From Flavobacterium hungaricum (lineage in GTDB: Bacteria > Bacteroidota > Bacteroidia > Flavobacteriales > Flavobacteriaceae): 64,000 nucleotides of DNA. The stretch's first letter is position 1, and each line of letters starts with the position of its first letter. Position numbers and translations under genes: made by a program. The notes under the pieces are model-generated. The model did not search any database and was not told the origin of the DNA. It saw only the letters and a list, made by a program, of their open reading frames with translations. This document shows positions 1 through 8,282 of the stretch, in pieces. The stretch covers positions 186,001-250,000 of the forward strand of contig NZ_PRDM01000002.1 of NCBI RefSeq assembly GCF_015182285.1, given 5' to 3'.

Positions 1-312
1 AAAACCATTTGAAACTAAATTGATTCCGTGTGTGGTTCCCGAAGTAAAAAGAACTTCATGCGGGTGTTTTGCGTTTATATGATTTTGTACTTTACCACGA
101 GAAACCTCGTAAGCATCTGTAGCTAATTGACTTAAAGTATGAACGCCGCGGTGAATATTGGCATTGATTTCCTGATAATATTTTACTTCGGCATCAATCA
201 CAACTTGTGGTTTCTGCGAAGTAGCTCCGTTGTCGAAATATACTAAAGGTTTTCCGTTTACAGTTTGTGAAAGTATCGGAAAATCAGCTCTTATTTTTTG
301 AATATCTAGCAT
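1..312 (-). CDS. sufS: SufS cysteine desulfurase, N-terminal part (runs off the window)
   Basis: PLP-dependent cysteine desulfurase that takes sulfur from L-cysteine for Fe-S assembly on SufBCD. Only the first 104 codons are present. I read them directly on the minus strand: the protein begins MLDIQKIRADFPIL and contains YFDNGATSQKP, NANIHRGVHTLS and FTSGTTHGINLV, all typical of the SufS/CsdA aminotransferase class V fold. The PLP lysine and the active-site cysteine lie beyond the window edge. The ATG is at 310-312. The gene is separated from sufD by an opposing serine hydrolase, so it probably has its own promoter (candidate TACTTTTG at 338-345). Identification is secure; completeness cannot be judged. 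Confidence 0.93.
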   Translation of the reverse strand, partial: MLDIQKIRADFPILSQTVNGKPLVYFDNGATSQKPQVVIDAEVKYYQEINANIHRGVHTLSQLATDAYEVSRGKVQNHINAKHPHEVLFTSGTTHGINLVSNGF

Positions 313-337
313 GTCTTATTTAGAAAAAATCTATTTA

Positions 338-345
338 CAAAAGTA
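338..345 (-). promoter_or_regulatory. candidate -7 element for sufS
   Basis: TACTTTTG on the minus strand fits the Bacteroidota -7 consensus TAnnTTTG and lies 26 nt ahead of the sufS ATG. The nearest upstream TTG is 24 nt away, longer than usual, so the -33 element is weak. A separate sufS promoter is expected because the gene is cut off from sufD by an opposing gene. Confidence 0.4.
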
Positions 346-533
346 CTAAAACTAAATTTGTTTATACAGCAATTCTATAATTTCCTTTTATGACGCTATT
401 GTCTGCTGTTGTAAATGCTGATTCCATAAAAATCAATTCGGTTTTGTGAATTATTCGAAACAGAATTATAATTTGAGTTCTAAAAACGTGAACATAAATT
501 ATTTATATTGCAATAAAAATAACGTCAATCATT

Positions 534-1886
534 ATGAAAAAATTTCTCAAAGTACTTTTACTTGTTCTGATTCTTGCTTTTTTGTATTTCGGATTTACTA
601 CTTATCCAAAGCTTGATTTAATTTCTGGTTTCTCTGCCAAAAGTGTTGCTTCGGGACATTTTATGGATAATCGCTCTTTAGATTTAATCGAAAAGACAGA
701 CAATGATATCGATCTGATTAACCAGGCAAAAAACTCGATTGATGAAGCAGGGAAATTTGCAACAGCATCTGTTTATGGTTTTAAAGAGAGAAAAGCAATT
801 TATCGCGAAGGTTTGGGAGCGATTTTGATTAATGATGATTTTGATGTTTCAAAACCTTATTTGGTACCAAGTAGAAGAGCGTATAAATCTAAAATGCTGC
901 CATTTCCTTATGGGAATGCAGATCCAACTGATACGGTTTTTGCTAATATTGATTATTCAAAACTAAAAAATGCAGTTGAAAATGCTTTTGATAAAGAGGG
1001 CAGAAAAGAGAAAAGAACACGCGCAATTGTGGTTTTGTATAAAGACAAATTGATTGCTGAAAAATACGATACAGGATTCAATAAAGACAGTAAAATTTTA
1101 GGCTGGTCGATGACAAAAAGCATCACAAACTCGGCTTTTGGAGTTTTGGCAAAACAAGGAAAGCTTGATATCTACAAACCCGCACCTGTTGCAGAATGGC
1201 AAAATGATGAACGCAAAAACATTACTATTAATGATTTACTGCACATGAATTCTGGGTTGGAATGGGAAGAAAACTACACCAAAATCTGCGATGCAACAGT
1301 AATGCTTTTTCAGGCAGCAGATATGGGAAAAGTACAATTGGACAAACCAGCAGAATTTAAACCAAACACCCATTGGAATTACTCTTCTGGAACAACCAAT
1401 TTATTGTGCAGGATATTGAGAAGCCAATTTAAAACACAGCAAGAATATTTAGATTTTTGGTACAGTGCAGTAATCGACAAAATCGGAATGAATTCGATGA
1501 TTGTAGAACAAGATATGTCGGGGACTTTTGTAGGTTCATCCTACGGATGGGCAACCGCACGGGACTGGTCTAAATTTGGATTATTATATCTTAAGAAAGG
1601 AAACTGGAACGGAGAACAAATCCTTGACGAAAGCTGGGTAAAATATACGGCAGAACCAACCAACACTTCTGAAGGGAAATATGGAGCACAGTTTTGGTTA
1701 AACGCGGGAGGGAAGTTCCCAGACGTTCCTCGTGATATGTATTATTGCAGCGGTTATCAAGGTCAAATGGTGGCGATTATTCCGTCTAAAGATATGGTAA
1801 TTGTGAGAATGGGGGTAAGAGAAGGTGATAAAAGGTTTGACTTTAATGGGTTTTTGAAGGAGGTGATTGCAGCTGTTGGGAAATAA
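534..1886 (+). CDS. membrane-anchored serine hydrolase, class C beta-lactamase family
   Basis: Penicillin-binding/beta-lactamase-fold serine hydrolase (PF00144; relatives include esterases, D-aminopeptidases and 6-aminohexanoate-dimer hydrolase). Residues 4-20 form a hydrophobic N-terminal anchor or signal. The nucleophile motif is S192-M-T-K195 and the second motif is Y283-S-S; the C-terminal part has the CSGYQGQ turn in place of a KTG box. The 450-residue length includes a roughly 140-residue N-terminal extension before the catalytic fold. It lies on the opposite strand inside the suf locus, between sufD and sufS, with a palindromic repeat just after its stop codon, which suggests later insertion. 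The substrate cannot be predicted; a true antibiotic-hydrolysing role is not supported. Confidence 0.85.
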   Translation: MKKFLKVLLLVLILAFLYFGFTTYPKLDLISGFSAKSVASGHFMDNRSLDLIEKTDNDIDLINQAKNSIDEAGKFATASVYGFKERKAIYREGLGAILINDDFDVSKPYLVPSRRAYKSKMLPFPYGNADPTDTVFANIDYSKLKNAVENAFDKEGRKEKRTRAIVVLYKDKLIAEKYDTGFNKDSKILGWSMTKSITNSAFGVLAKQGKLDIYKPAPVAEWQNDERKNITINDLLHMNSGLEWEENYTKICDATVMLFQAADMGKVQLDKPAEFKPNTHWNYSSGTTNLLCRILRSQFKTQQEYLDFWYSAVIDKIGMNSMIVEQDMSGTFVGSSYGWATARDWSKFGLLYLKKGNWNGEQILDESWVKYTAEPTNTSEGKYGAQFWLNAGGKFPDVPRDMYYCSGYQGQMVAIIPSKDMVIVRMGVREGDKRFDFNGFLKEVIAAVGK

Positions 1887-1889
1887 AAT

Positions 1890-1987
1890 TTAACTGCAAA
1901 GAACGCAAGGTAAAAAGCGCAAAGTTCGCAAAGCTTATATAAAAACCTTGCGAACTTTGCGTAAAACTTAGCGAACCTTGCGGTTAA
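1890..1987. repeat. imperfect intergenic palindrome (GCAAAG family, copy A)
   Basis: Two arms rich in GCAAAG/CTTTGC face each other. The left arm contains AAAGTTCGCAAAGC and the right arm TTGCGAACTTTGCGTAAA; the outer edges are TTAACTGCAAAG and CCTTGCGGTTAA. A closely related copy sits at 21437-21556. Its position between two convergent genes means it could also act as a bidirectional terminator, but it lacks a clean U-run. Confidence 0.75.
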
Positions 1988-1991
1988 TCTA

Positions 1992-3308
1992 TTACAAATC
2001 AAATCCTAAATTCACGCCCAATTTCGTGGCAATGATTTTAGTAATTCTTTGTTTTAATTCTGGTATTTTGATGCTTTCGATAACAGCATTTGAGAATGCG
2101 TACATCAATAAGGCTTTAGCTTCTTTTTGAGGGATACCACGTGATTGCATGTAGAACATAGCAGTTTCATCCAACTGTCCAACCGTACATCCGTGAGAAC
2201 ATTTTACATCATCTGCAAAAATCTCTAATTGTGGTTTTGCGTTGATAGTAGCTTTGTCACTCAATAAAATATTGTTGCTTTTTTGGAAAGCATTTGTTTT
2301 TTGAGCTTCTTTTTCTACCAAAACTTTTCCGTTGAAAACTCCAGTTGAGCGATCCGAATAAATTCCTTTATAATCCTGAAAACTTTCGCAGTTTGGCTGT
2401 GCATGGTTTACCAGAGTATAATGATCAACGTGCTGTTTATCATTCAAAATAGAAATTCCGTTTAGCGTACTTGTCAATCTTTCACCAAAATGATAAAAGT
2501 TTAAGTTGTTACGAGTCAAATTTCCTCCAAATGAGAAAGTATGAACATATGCATGACTTTCTTGTTGCTGCGAAACATAAGTGTTGTCAACTAAGTTAGC
2601 TTCGCTATTATCATTTTGAATTTTGTAATAATCAACAATAGCACGTTTTTGAGCAAAAATCTCGGTAACAGAGTTTGTTAAAACTGGATTTTCGTTTAAA
2701 CTTTGGTGACGCTCTATAATTTGAACATGTGAATTTTCACCCACAATAACCAAATTTCTTGGCTGAACCATTAATGCAGCTTCATTTCCTGTTGAGAAAA
2801 ACATAATCTCAATAGGTTTGTCTGCCACTTTTTTCTTTGGAATATTGATAAAAGCACCTTCCATTGCAAATGCAGTATTCAATGACGTCAAGCTGTCGTC
2901 TTTACTTGCAATTTGATTGAAGTAGGTATCAATAATCATTTTATATTTTGGTTTGGTCAATGCCGAAGACATTAAGCAAACATCGATTCCGTCGTGTGTT
3001 GTAGAAGACAAATGCGAACTGAAAACACCATCGATAAAAACTAATTTATAAGTGTCAATTTCGTGTAAAAAGTATTTTTTTACCTGATTGAATTCGATTG
3101 CATTTTCCTGCTTAGGAAAAACCGTAAAGTCATTTTTTAAGATGGCGTTTAGCGATGTGTATTTCCAAGCTTCTTCTTTTTTGGTTGGGAAACCTTTATT
3201 TTCGAAGTTTTTTATAGCAGTTGTACGTATGTCATGCAAATCTGAATGCACATCGACACGCTCTTCAAAAGCCATAAAAGACGATACTAATTTTTCTTTT
3301 AAATCCAT
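1992..3308 (-). CDS. sufD: SufD, Fe-S cluster assembly scaffold subunit
   Basis: SufD pairs with SufB and the SufC ATPase to form the SufBC2D scaffold that builds Fe-S clusters in the cytoplasm. The 438-residue protein has the SufBD beta-helix core and the characteristic C-terminal stretch DDVKCSHGCTVG...MFYMQSRGIP, which contains the conserved Cys-Ser-His-Gly segment and the ARxLL-like EAKALLMYAF end. It is read in the same direction as sufB and sufC, but a four-helix-bundle gene with flanking heptamer repeats now separates its ATG from the sufC stop by about 520 nt. Downstream is a palindromic repeat and then an opposing gene, so this is probably the last cistron of the operon here. Confidence 0.95.
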   Translation of the reverse strand: MDLKEKLVSSFMAFEERVDVHSDLHDIRTTAIKNFENKGFPTKKEEAWKYTSLNAILKNDFTVFPKQENAIEFNQVKKYFLHEIDTYKLVFIDGVFSSHLSSTTHDGIDVCLMSSALTKPKYKMIIDTYFNQIASKDDSLTSLNTAFAMEGAFINIPKKKVADKPIEIMFFSTGNEAALMVQPRNLVIVGENSHVQIIERHQSLNENPVLTNSVTEIFAQKRAIVDYYKIQNDNSEANLVDNTYVSQQQESHAYVHTFSFGGNLTRNNLNFYHFGERLTSTLNGISILNDKQHVDHYTLVNHAQPNCESFQDYKGIYSDRSTGVFNGKVLVEKEAQKTNAFQKSNNILLSDKATINAKPQLEIFADDVKCSHGCTVGQLDETAMFYMQSRGIPQKEAKALLMYAFSNAVIESIKIPELKQRITKIIATKLGVNLGFDL

Positions 3309-3329
3309 TGTTCTTTTGTTTCCTTCGGT

Positions 3330-3353
3330 GTTTCAGGTTTCAAGTTTCAGGTT
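3330..3353 (+). repeat. left heptamer block of the four-helix-bundle element
   Basis: Three in-phase heptamers, GTTTCAG, GTTTCAA, GTTTCAG, followed by GTT, sit 21 nt before the sufD ATG. The same unit occurs in inverted orientation at 3793-3825 on the other side of the four-helix-bundle gene, and 21 times at 46810-46956. Confidence 0.85.
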
Positions 3354-3355
3354 GC

Positions 3356-3745
3356 TTATTGAAACTTATTCCCCTTGAAATCTTTTTTATTTAGGTAAGT
3401 GATAAAGTTTTTTATTTTACCGCTTAAATTTTCATAATCCTTTTTTAAAGCTTCGAATTTTTCTTCTGAAATATATTCAAAATCAAAAACCCGATATAAC
3501 TGAGATCTTGTTTCTCCTGCAGAGCCTTTTGCGATAGATAAAAATTGTCTAAATTCTAAATTTCCATCTCTTTCAAAACCTTCAGCAATATTATCCATCA
3601 CTGATCCAGAAGAATCTTTTATTTGATTTTTGAATCTAAGATCTGATCTTAATTCTGTATGAATTGCAATAAGGTGAATTTCTTTTGCAAGTCGGCGAGC
3701 TTCTTTCCAAATTTCTAAATCCTCAAATCGATTAATTGTTGCCAT
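3356..3745 (-). CDS. four-helix-bundle protein (23S rRNA intervening-sequence / Avd-like family)
   Basis: A 129-residue, almost fully helical protein starting [18 protein letters not shown], which matches the TIGR02436/PF05635 four-helix-bundle family. That family was first noted as ORFs in 23S rRNA intervening sequences and also includes the Avd accessory protein of diversity-generating retroelements. Typical members are 110-130 residues, so this one is full length. The conserved FDLxxWKxA opening, the ENIAEG-like [11 protein letters not shown] and the [14 protein letters not shown] segment are all present. No rRNA gene, reverse transcriptase or variable repeat is nearby. The gene is wedged between sufC and sufD and bracketed by inverted GTTTCAR heptamers, so gene plus repeats may be one inserted unit. 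The molecular function of free-standing members is not established. Confidence 0.88.
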   Translation of the reverse strand: MATINRFEDLEIWKEARRLAKEIHLIAIHTELRSDLRFKNQIKDSSGSVMDNIAEGFERDGNLEFRQFLSIAKGSAGETRSQLYRVFDFEYISEEKFEALKKDYENLSGKIKNFITYLNKKDFKGNKFQ

Positions 3746-3792
3746 AATTTCTGTTTTAATTAATTTAAGTTTAAACTTACAAAAACAAGTTT

Positions 3793-3825
3793 AACCTGAA
3801 ACTAAAAAAACATGAAACCTGAAAC
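3793..3825 (-). repeat. right heptamer block (inverted) of the four-helix-bundle element
   Basis: Read on the minus strand this is GTTTCAG, GTTTCAT, a T-rich spacer, then GTTTCAG and GTT: the inverted counterpart of the block at 3330-3353. It ends only 4 nt from the sufC stop codon. Together the two blocks frame the four-helix-bundle gene like terminal inverted repeats. Confidence 0.8.
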
Positions 3826-3829
3826 AAAA

Positions 3830-4576
3830 TTAGTTTTCTGCTTTAATCCAGTCGTATCCTTTTTCTTCCAATTCGTAAGCCAATTCTTTTCCTCCAGATT
3901 TTACGATTTTTCCGTTGTAAAGAACGTGAACGAAATCTGGAACGATATAGTCTAACAGACGTTGGTAGTGCGTGATTACGATAATTGCGTTTTTGTCGCT
4001 TTTTAATTTGTTAACTCCATTAGCCACAATTCTTAAAGCATCGATATCAAGACCAGAATCGGTTTCGTCAAGAATAGCCAATTTTGGCTCTAACATTGCC
4101 ATTTGGAAAATCTCGTTTCTTTTTTTCTCTCCTCCAGAAAACCCTTCGTTTAATGAACGTGATAAAAATTTACGATCGATTTCTAATAATTCAGATTTCT
4201 CACGAATTACTTTCAGCATTTCGTTTGCCGGCATTTCTTCCTGACCGTTTGCTTTACGTGTTTCGTTGATAGCTGTTTTCATGAAGTTAGTAACACTAAC
4301 TCCTGGAATTTCTACAGGATATTGAAAAGAAAGGAAAACACCTTTGTGCGCTCTTTCTTCTGGCGCAAGATCAGCAAGATCTTCTCCGTCAAGAATAACT
4401 TCTCCGTCTGTAACTTCGTAGTTTTCGTTTCCTGCAATAACAGCAGAAAGTGTACTTTTTCCAGAACCGTTTGGTCCCATGATAGCGTGAACTTCTCCAG
4501 CTTTAACTTCTATATTAATTCCTTTAAGGATTTCTTTATCACCAATTGAGGCGTGAAGGTTTTTTATTGATAACAT
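3830..4576 (-). CDS. sufC: SufC, ABC-type ATPase of the SUF complex
   Basis: Cytoplasmic ABC ATPase that energises SufB-SufD. Its 248 residues are the usual SufC length. It has Walker A GPNGSGKST (residues 34-42), the Q-loop in FLSFQYPVEIPG, an ABC signature variant FSGGEKKRNE, Walker B LAILDETDSGLD and the switch histidine in VITHYQR. The D-E-T-D Walker B variant is characteristic of SufC. Ten nucleotides separate its ATG from the stop of the upstream flavodoxin-like gene, indicating co-transcription from the IscA-like/sufB end. Immediately downstream is the heptamer-flanked four-helix-bundle gene. Confidence 0.97.
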   Translation of the reverse strand: MLSIKNLHASIGDKEILKGINIEVKAGEVHAIMGPNGSGKSTLSAVIAGNENYEVTDGEVILDGEDLADLAPEERAHKGVFLSFQYPVEIPGVSVTNFMKTAINETRKANGQEEMPANEMLKVIREKSELLEIDRKFLSRSLNEGFSGGEKKRNEIFQMAMLEPKLAILDETDSGLDIDALRIVANGVNKLKSDKNAIIVITHYQRLLDYIVPDFVHVLYNGKIVKSGGKELAYELEEKGYDWIKAEN

Positions 4577-4586
4577 TGTTTTTATT

Positions 4587-5075
4587 TTATATAAATGTCA
4601 ATTCTATTTTTGTTGATTGGTTTAGGATGTTTGCATTAAAATGCTTGTTTCCTAAATATTCCATGCCCAGATAATCGGCTGATTTTTGAAACGGAATGTA
4701 AAAACTTTCGTCAGTTTCATTATCGTGAGAATTTGATATCACTCCGATTTTTTTTCCTCTTAGTTTTCGTCCGGTCTCTTTTTCAATTCGGATTAAATCT
4801 GAAATCCTGTCAAAAAAGACCTTCATAATTCCGCTCATATTATACCAATAAATAGGCGTTGCAAAAATTAAAGTATCATACTTTTCGATAATTCCTCTTA
4901 TAAGAGGTAAAAAATCATCGTTTATATTTTTGCTTTCATAATCATAATATGAAATACTATAATCACTTAAATTAACGACATCAATGTTGTGTTCTTTTGA
5001 AAGCGCATCTACAATTTTTGTTGTATTTCCGTTTTTTCTTGAAGAACCTAAAATGATGACTTTTTTATTTTGCAT
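4587..5075 (-). CDS. flavodoxin-fold NAD(P)H-dependent oxidoreductase within the suf operon
   Basis: Flavoprotein of the NADPH-dependent FMN reductase/flavodoxin-like family. The N-terminal phosphate-binding loop GSSRKNGNT (about residues 9-17), the ATPIYWYNMSG flavin-contact loop and the ISNSHDNETDE stretch are visible. It is about 162 residues from the ATG at 5073-5075; a TTG two codons upstream is a less likely start. It lies between sufB (7 nt from the sufB stop) and sufC (10 nt), so it is transcribed with them. Fe-S assembly needs electrons, so a reductant role is attractive but is inference only. The position is not part of the standard sufABCDSE gene order. Confidence 0.82.
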   Translation of the reverse strand: MQNKKVIILGSSRKNGNTTKIVDALSKEHNIDVVNLSDYSISYYDYESKNINDDFLPLIRGIIEKYDTLIFATPIYWYNMSGIMKVFFDRISDLIRIEKETGRKLRGKKIGVISNSHDNETDESFYIPFQKSADYLGMEYLGNKHFNANILNQSTKIELTFI

Positions 5076-5082
5076 CTTCAAA

Positions 5083-6531
5083 TTATCCTACAGAACCTTC
5101 TAAAGAAATCTCTAATAGTTTTTGAGCTTCTACAGCAAATTCCATTGGTAGTTTATTCAATACGTCTTTACTGAAACCGTTTACAATTAAGGCAATCGCT
5201 TTTTCTGTCGGGATACCTCTTTGGTTGCAATAAAAGACCTGATCTTCTCCAATTTTACTTGTAGTTGCTTCGTGCTCTATTTTTGCCGATGGATTTTTAC
5301 TTTCGATGTAAGGGAAAGTATGTGCTCCGCAATTATTACCCATTAAAAGAGAATCACATTGCGAAAAGTTTCTTGCATTCTCAGCTCTTGGAGAAATCTG
5401 CACCAATCCACGGTAACTGTTTTGTGATTTACCAGCCGAAATACCTTTAGAAATAATAGTCGATTTAGTATTTTTTCCTAAATGGATCATTTTAGTTCCA
5501 GTATCTGCTTGTTGGTAATTATTGGTAACGGCAATTGAATAAAATTCTCCAACCGAATTGTCTCCTTTAAGTACACAAGAAGGATATTTCCAAGTTACTG
5601 CAGAACCAGTTTCAACCTGAGTCCATGAAATTTTAGCGTTTGTTTCGCATAAACCTCTTTTGGTTACGAAGTTGTAAACCCCGCCTTTTCCTTCTTTGTT
5701 TCCAGGGAACCAGTTTTGAACGGTAGAATATTTAATTTCTGCATCATCCAAAGCAATAAGTTCAACTACAGCGGCGTGCAATTGGTTTTCGTCACGGCTT
5801 GGAGCTGTACAGCCTTCAAGGTAAGAAACGTAACTTCCTGCATCTGCAATCACAAGAGTTCTTTCGAATTGTCCTGTTCCTGCCTGATTGATTCTAAAAT
5901 AAGTTGAAAGTTCCATTGGGCAGCGAACGCCTTTTGGAATATAACAGAAACTTCCGTCAGAGAAAACCGCTGAGTTTAATGCTGCATAGAAGTTGTCTTT
6001 TTGAGGTACAACGGTTCCTAAATATTTTTTTACTAATTCAGGATGTTCTTTAATAGCTTCTGAAATTGGACAAAAAATAATGCCTTTTTCAGCCAAAGTT
6101 TTCTTGAAAGTTGTTGCTACAGAAACAGAATCGACCACAATATCCATAGCGACATTGTTCATCATTTTTTGTTCATCAACAGAAATTCCCAGTTTTTTGT
6201 ACATCTCTAAAAGTTCTGGATCTACATCATCCAGTGTTTTGTCCGGATCTACTTGTTTTGGAGCTGAATAATAAGAAATTGCCTGAAAATCTGGTTTTTC
6301 GTAATTTACGTTTGCCCATTCTGGTTCAATCATTTCTTTCCATGCACGAAAAGCCTCGATGCGCCATTCGGTCATCCATTCAGGTTCTTCTTTTTTCAGC
6401 GAAATAGCTCTTACAATTTCTTCGTTTAAGCCAATAGGGAAAGTCTCAGATTCTATATTGGTATAAAATCCGTATTCATATTCTTTGGTTTCCAGTTCGA
6501 TTTTTAAATCGTCTTCGGTGTATTTGCTCAT
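5083..6531 (-). CDS. sufB: SufB, Fe-S cluster assembly scaffold
   Basis: Main scaffold subunit on which SufBC2D assembles nascent Fe-S clusters. At 482 residues it is the normal SufB length. Recognisable parts are the N-terminal [11 protein letters not shown] motif, the beta-helix core with [17 protein letters not shown], the [22 protein letters not shown] segment (broken here by its Gly-Cys-Thr-Ala core), and the C-terminal [18 protein letters not shown] and [17 protein letters not shown] blocks, which carry the conserved cysteines. It lies downstream of the IscA-like gene and upstream of the flavodoxin-like gene and sufC. Confidence 0.97.
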   Translation of the reverse strand: MSKYTEDDLKIELETKEYEYGFYTNIESETFPIGLNEEIVRAISLKKEEPEWMTEWRIEAFRAWKEMIEPEWANVNYEKPDFQAISYYSAPKQVDPDKTLDDVDPELLEMYKKLGISVDEQKMMNNVAMDIVVDSVSVATTFKKTLAEKGIIFCPISEAIKEHPELVKKYLGTVVPQKDNFYAALNSAVFSDGSFCYIPKGVRCPMELSTYFRINQAGTGQFERTLVIADAGSYVSYLEGCTAPSRDENQLHAAVVELIALDDAEIKYSTVQNWFPGNKEGKGGVYNFVTKRGLCETNAKISWTQVETGSAVTWKYPSCVLKGDNSVGEFYSIAVTNNYQQADTGTKMIHLGKNTKSTIISKGISAGKSQNSYRGLVQISPRAENARNFSQCDSLLMGNNCGAHTFPYIESKNPSAKIEHEATTSKIGEDQVFYCNQRGIPTEKAIALIVNGFSKDVLNKLPMEFAVEAQKLLEISLEGSVG

Positions 6532-6603
6532 TGTTGATTTAAAGATTTAAAGATTCAATTCAGAATAAGAATTAACCTTTATTAGTCTTGGTATTCTATT
6601 TTA

Positions 6604-6933
6604 TTATAGTGAAAATGATTCACCGCATCCGCAAGTTCTGCTTGCGTTTGGATTATTGAAAACAAATCCTTTCCCGTTTAATCCTCCAGAAAACTCTAAA
6701 ATTGTTCCGGCTAAATATAGGAATGATTTTTTTTCAACTGCAATTTGTATATCATTATCCACGAATATTTTATCATCATCGCCTTTGGTTTTGTCAAACT
6801 TTAAATCATAAGACAAACCAGAGCAACCACCGCTTTTTACACCTACTCTAACATAGTCGTGTGCAGCATCAAAACCATCATCCGTCATCAAGTCGATGAT
6901 TTTCTTTTTGGCAGTATCTGAAACTTTTATCAT
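6604..6933 (-). CDS. IscA/SufA-type (HesB) A-type Fe-S carrier
   Basis: A-type carrier that receives Fe-S clusters from the scaffold and passes them to target proteins. The 109-residue protein has the three cysteines of the family: one in VKSGGCSGLSY and two in the C-terminal RTCGCGESF (C-x-C). It is the first gene of the suf cluster, 72 nt ahead of sufB, behind a good promoter (TATCTTTG at 7042-7049). It could be called sufA or iscA; sequence alone does not settle which name fits. Confidence 0.93.
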   Translation of the reverse strand: MIKVSDTAKKKIIDLMTDDGFDAAHDYVRVGVKSGGCSGLSYDLKFDKTKGDDDKIFVDNDIQIAVEKKSFLYLAGTILEFSGGLNGKGFVFNNPNASRTCGCGESFSL

Positions 6934-7041
6934 TGTTATTTGGTATTTGTTTTTAAGCGCATAATTAATCTAAAAATAATTCGTCATTAAATTATTAAAG
7001 ATTTAAAATGCTAATTTTCAATGTTAAATCAAAATTGTCTG

Positions 7042-7070
7042 CAAAGATACGACTTAAAAACCTTTTTCCA
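7042..7070 (-). promoter_or_regulatory. promoter of the suf operon
   Basis: Minus-strand TATCTTTG (7042-7049) matches TAnnTTTG exactly. Eighteen nucleotides upstream is TGG (7068-7070), one base from the TTG -33 element. The leader to the IscA-like ATG would be about 100 nt. No clear IscR- or SufR-type operator was recognised. Confidence 0.55.
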
Positions 7071-7229
7071 TAACGGTTCACATTATTATAACAAATGTTA
7101 AAATAGATAATAGTTATTTTTATAAAATTGATCCATATAAATAACTCTTTCGGTCAAGTAAAAATCGCTTTTTGAGGATGTTTTATTAGAAATTTATTTT
7201 TTAGTGTTAAAAACAAGTATTTCTACTTA

Positions 7230-7258
7230 TTGAAATGAATTATTTATAGATAATTTTG
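7230..7258 (+). promoter_or_regulatory. promoter of the coiled-coil membrane protein gene
   Basis: TTG (7230-7232), an 18-nt spacer and TAATTTTG (7251-7258): a full match to the Bacteroidota consensus. Transcription would start near 7265, which makes the upstream TTG codon at 7266 an unlikely start and supports the ATG at 7278. The rest of 6950-7229 holds only the divergent suf promoter and AT-rich DNA. Confidence 0.65.
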
Positions 7259-7277
7259 CACGAAATTGGGAATAATT

Positions 7278-8204
7278 ATGAATAATCAATACAAAAATAA
7301 TTGGTTTAAGACTTTTTTTGCACTTTTACTTGGTTTTGGATTAGGTGCTACAGTCTTTATTTTCAGCAATGAATTACACGGAGGCAAGCGTAAAATAAAA
7401 GCAGCTCGTTCCATAAACAATCTATCAATTACAGACGACGGTTTTTTGGAACAGCAAAGCATTTTAGATTCGCTAAGTACTTTAAAAGCTGCTTATGATG
7501 TGATAATATTAGAAAATGCGGTTTTATCTGATGAATTGGAATTGGAAAAAAGAAATATTGAAAATTTAATGGAAATTATTCAGGCATCTCATAACCCTTC
7601 TATACAGCAGATAAAAATATATCGAAACCAGCTTGTAGTTTTAAAAGTTTCGCTTGACGCTAAAATGGCAGAAATAAAAAAACTAAAATCTCAAAATAAA
7701 AATTTGCTGACCGAAATTGAAAGCCAGAATCTTGTCATGTACAAACAGAAAGTAGAAAATGACACTCTGGTTTTAAAGCAGAAGAAGCTGGAAACGACCT
7801 TAAAAGATGCTGCAAAATTGTCATTGAGTAATTTTAAAGTTATAGCGCTTAAAGAAAAGAGTTCTGGAAAAGAACTGGAAACTGAAAAAGCAAAGAATGC
7901 TAAAAAAATAAAAGTAAGTTTTACTGTAAACGGAAATTCGGCTGCAAAAACAGGAAAACACCTCTTTTATATTCAGGTTTTAGATCAAAAAAATGCTGTT
8001 TTGGGCGAAAATAAATTAATTGAATTTGAGAATGATAAAGCTTTGGTTTATAGTTTTATTGTCGCTACAGATTTTCAAGGTAAATCTGCAAATGTTTATG
8101 GAGTTTTAAATGCCGACGAAGGTGCGTTTAAAAAGGGAACTTACTTTATTAATTTTTTTGATAAGCAGGAAATTATGGGAAGTACGTCGGTAACTTTAGA
8201 ATAA
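7278..8204 (+). CDS. membrane-anchored coiled-coil protein of unknown function
   Basis: I do not recognise this gene. From the ATG at 7278 it encodes 308 residues. A single transmembrane segment near residues 9-29 (FKTFFALLLGFGLGATVFIF) is followed by a long charged, heptad-like coiled coil (roughly residues 50-185, rich in L, E, K, I and Q). The C-terminal region (about 205-308) is predicted-looking beta, with KKIKVSFTVNGNS and GTYFINFFDKQEI. The short basic N-terminus and single anchor suggest an inner-membrane protein with most of its mass in the periplasm. It stands alone between the divergent suf promoter and an MBL-fold gene, with its own strong promoter. Confidence 0.7.
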   Translation: MNNQYKNNWFKTFFALLLGFGLGATVFIFSNELHGGKRKIKAARSINNLSITDDGFLEQQSILDSLSTLKAAYDVIILENAVLSDELELEKRNIENLMEIIQASHNPSIQQIKIYRNQLVVLKVSLDAKMAEIKKLKSQNKNLLTEIESQNLVMYKQKVENDTLVLKQKKLETTLKDAAKLSLSNFKVIALKEKSSGKELETEKAKNAKKIKVSFTVNGNSAAKTGKHLFYIQVLDQKNAVLGENKLIEFENDKALVYSFIVATDFQGKSANVYGVLNADEGAFKKGTYFINFFDKQEIMGSTSVTLE

Positions 8205-8282
8205 TATTGAGAAGTTTTTAAGTTTTAATTTTAGTAAAAGGATTTAGGATTCCATAGCTTTGTTGTTTTAGAAATTAAGCTT

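Noticed and set aside
534..1886. Antibiotic-resistance beta-lactamase
   Set aside because: Only the general serine hydrolase motifs are present (SMTK, YSS); the KTG box is missing and there is a long N-terminal extension, so resistance is not supported.
3356..3745. Diversity-generating retroelement suggested by the Avd-like fold
   Set aside because: No reverse transcriptase, template repeat or variable repeat was found in the window; only the four-helix-bundle protein matches.
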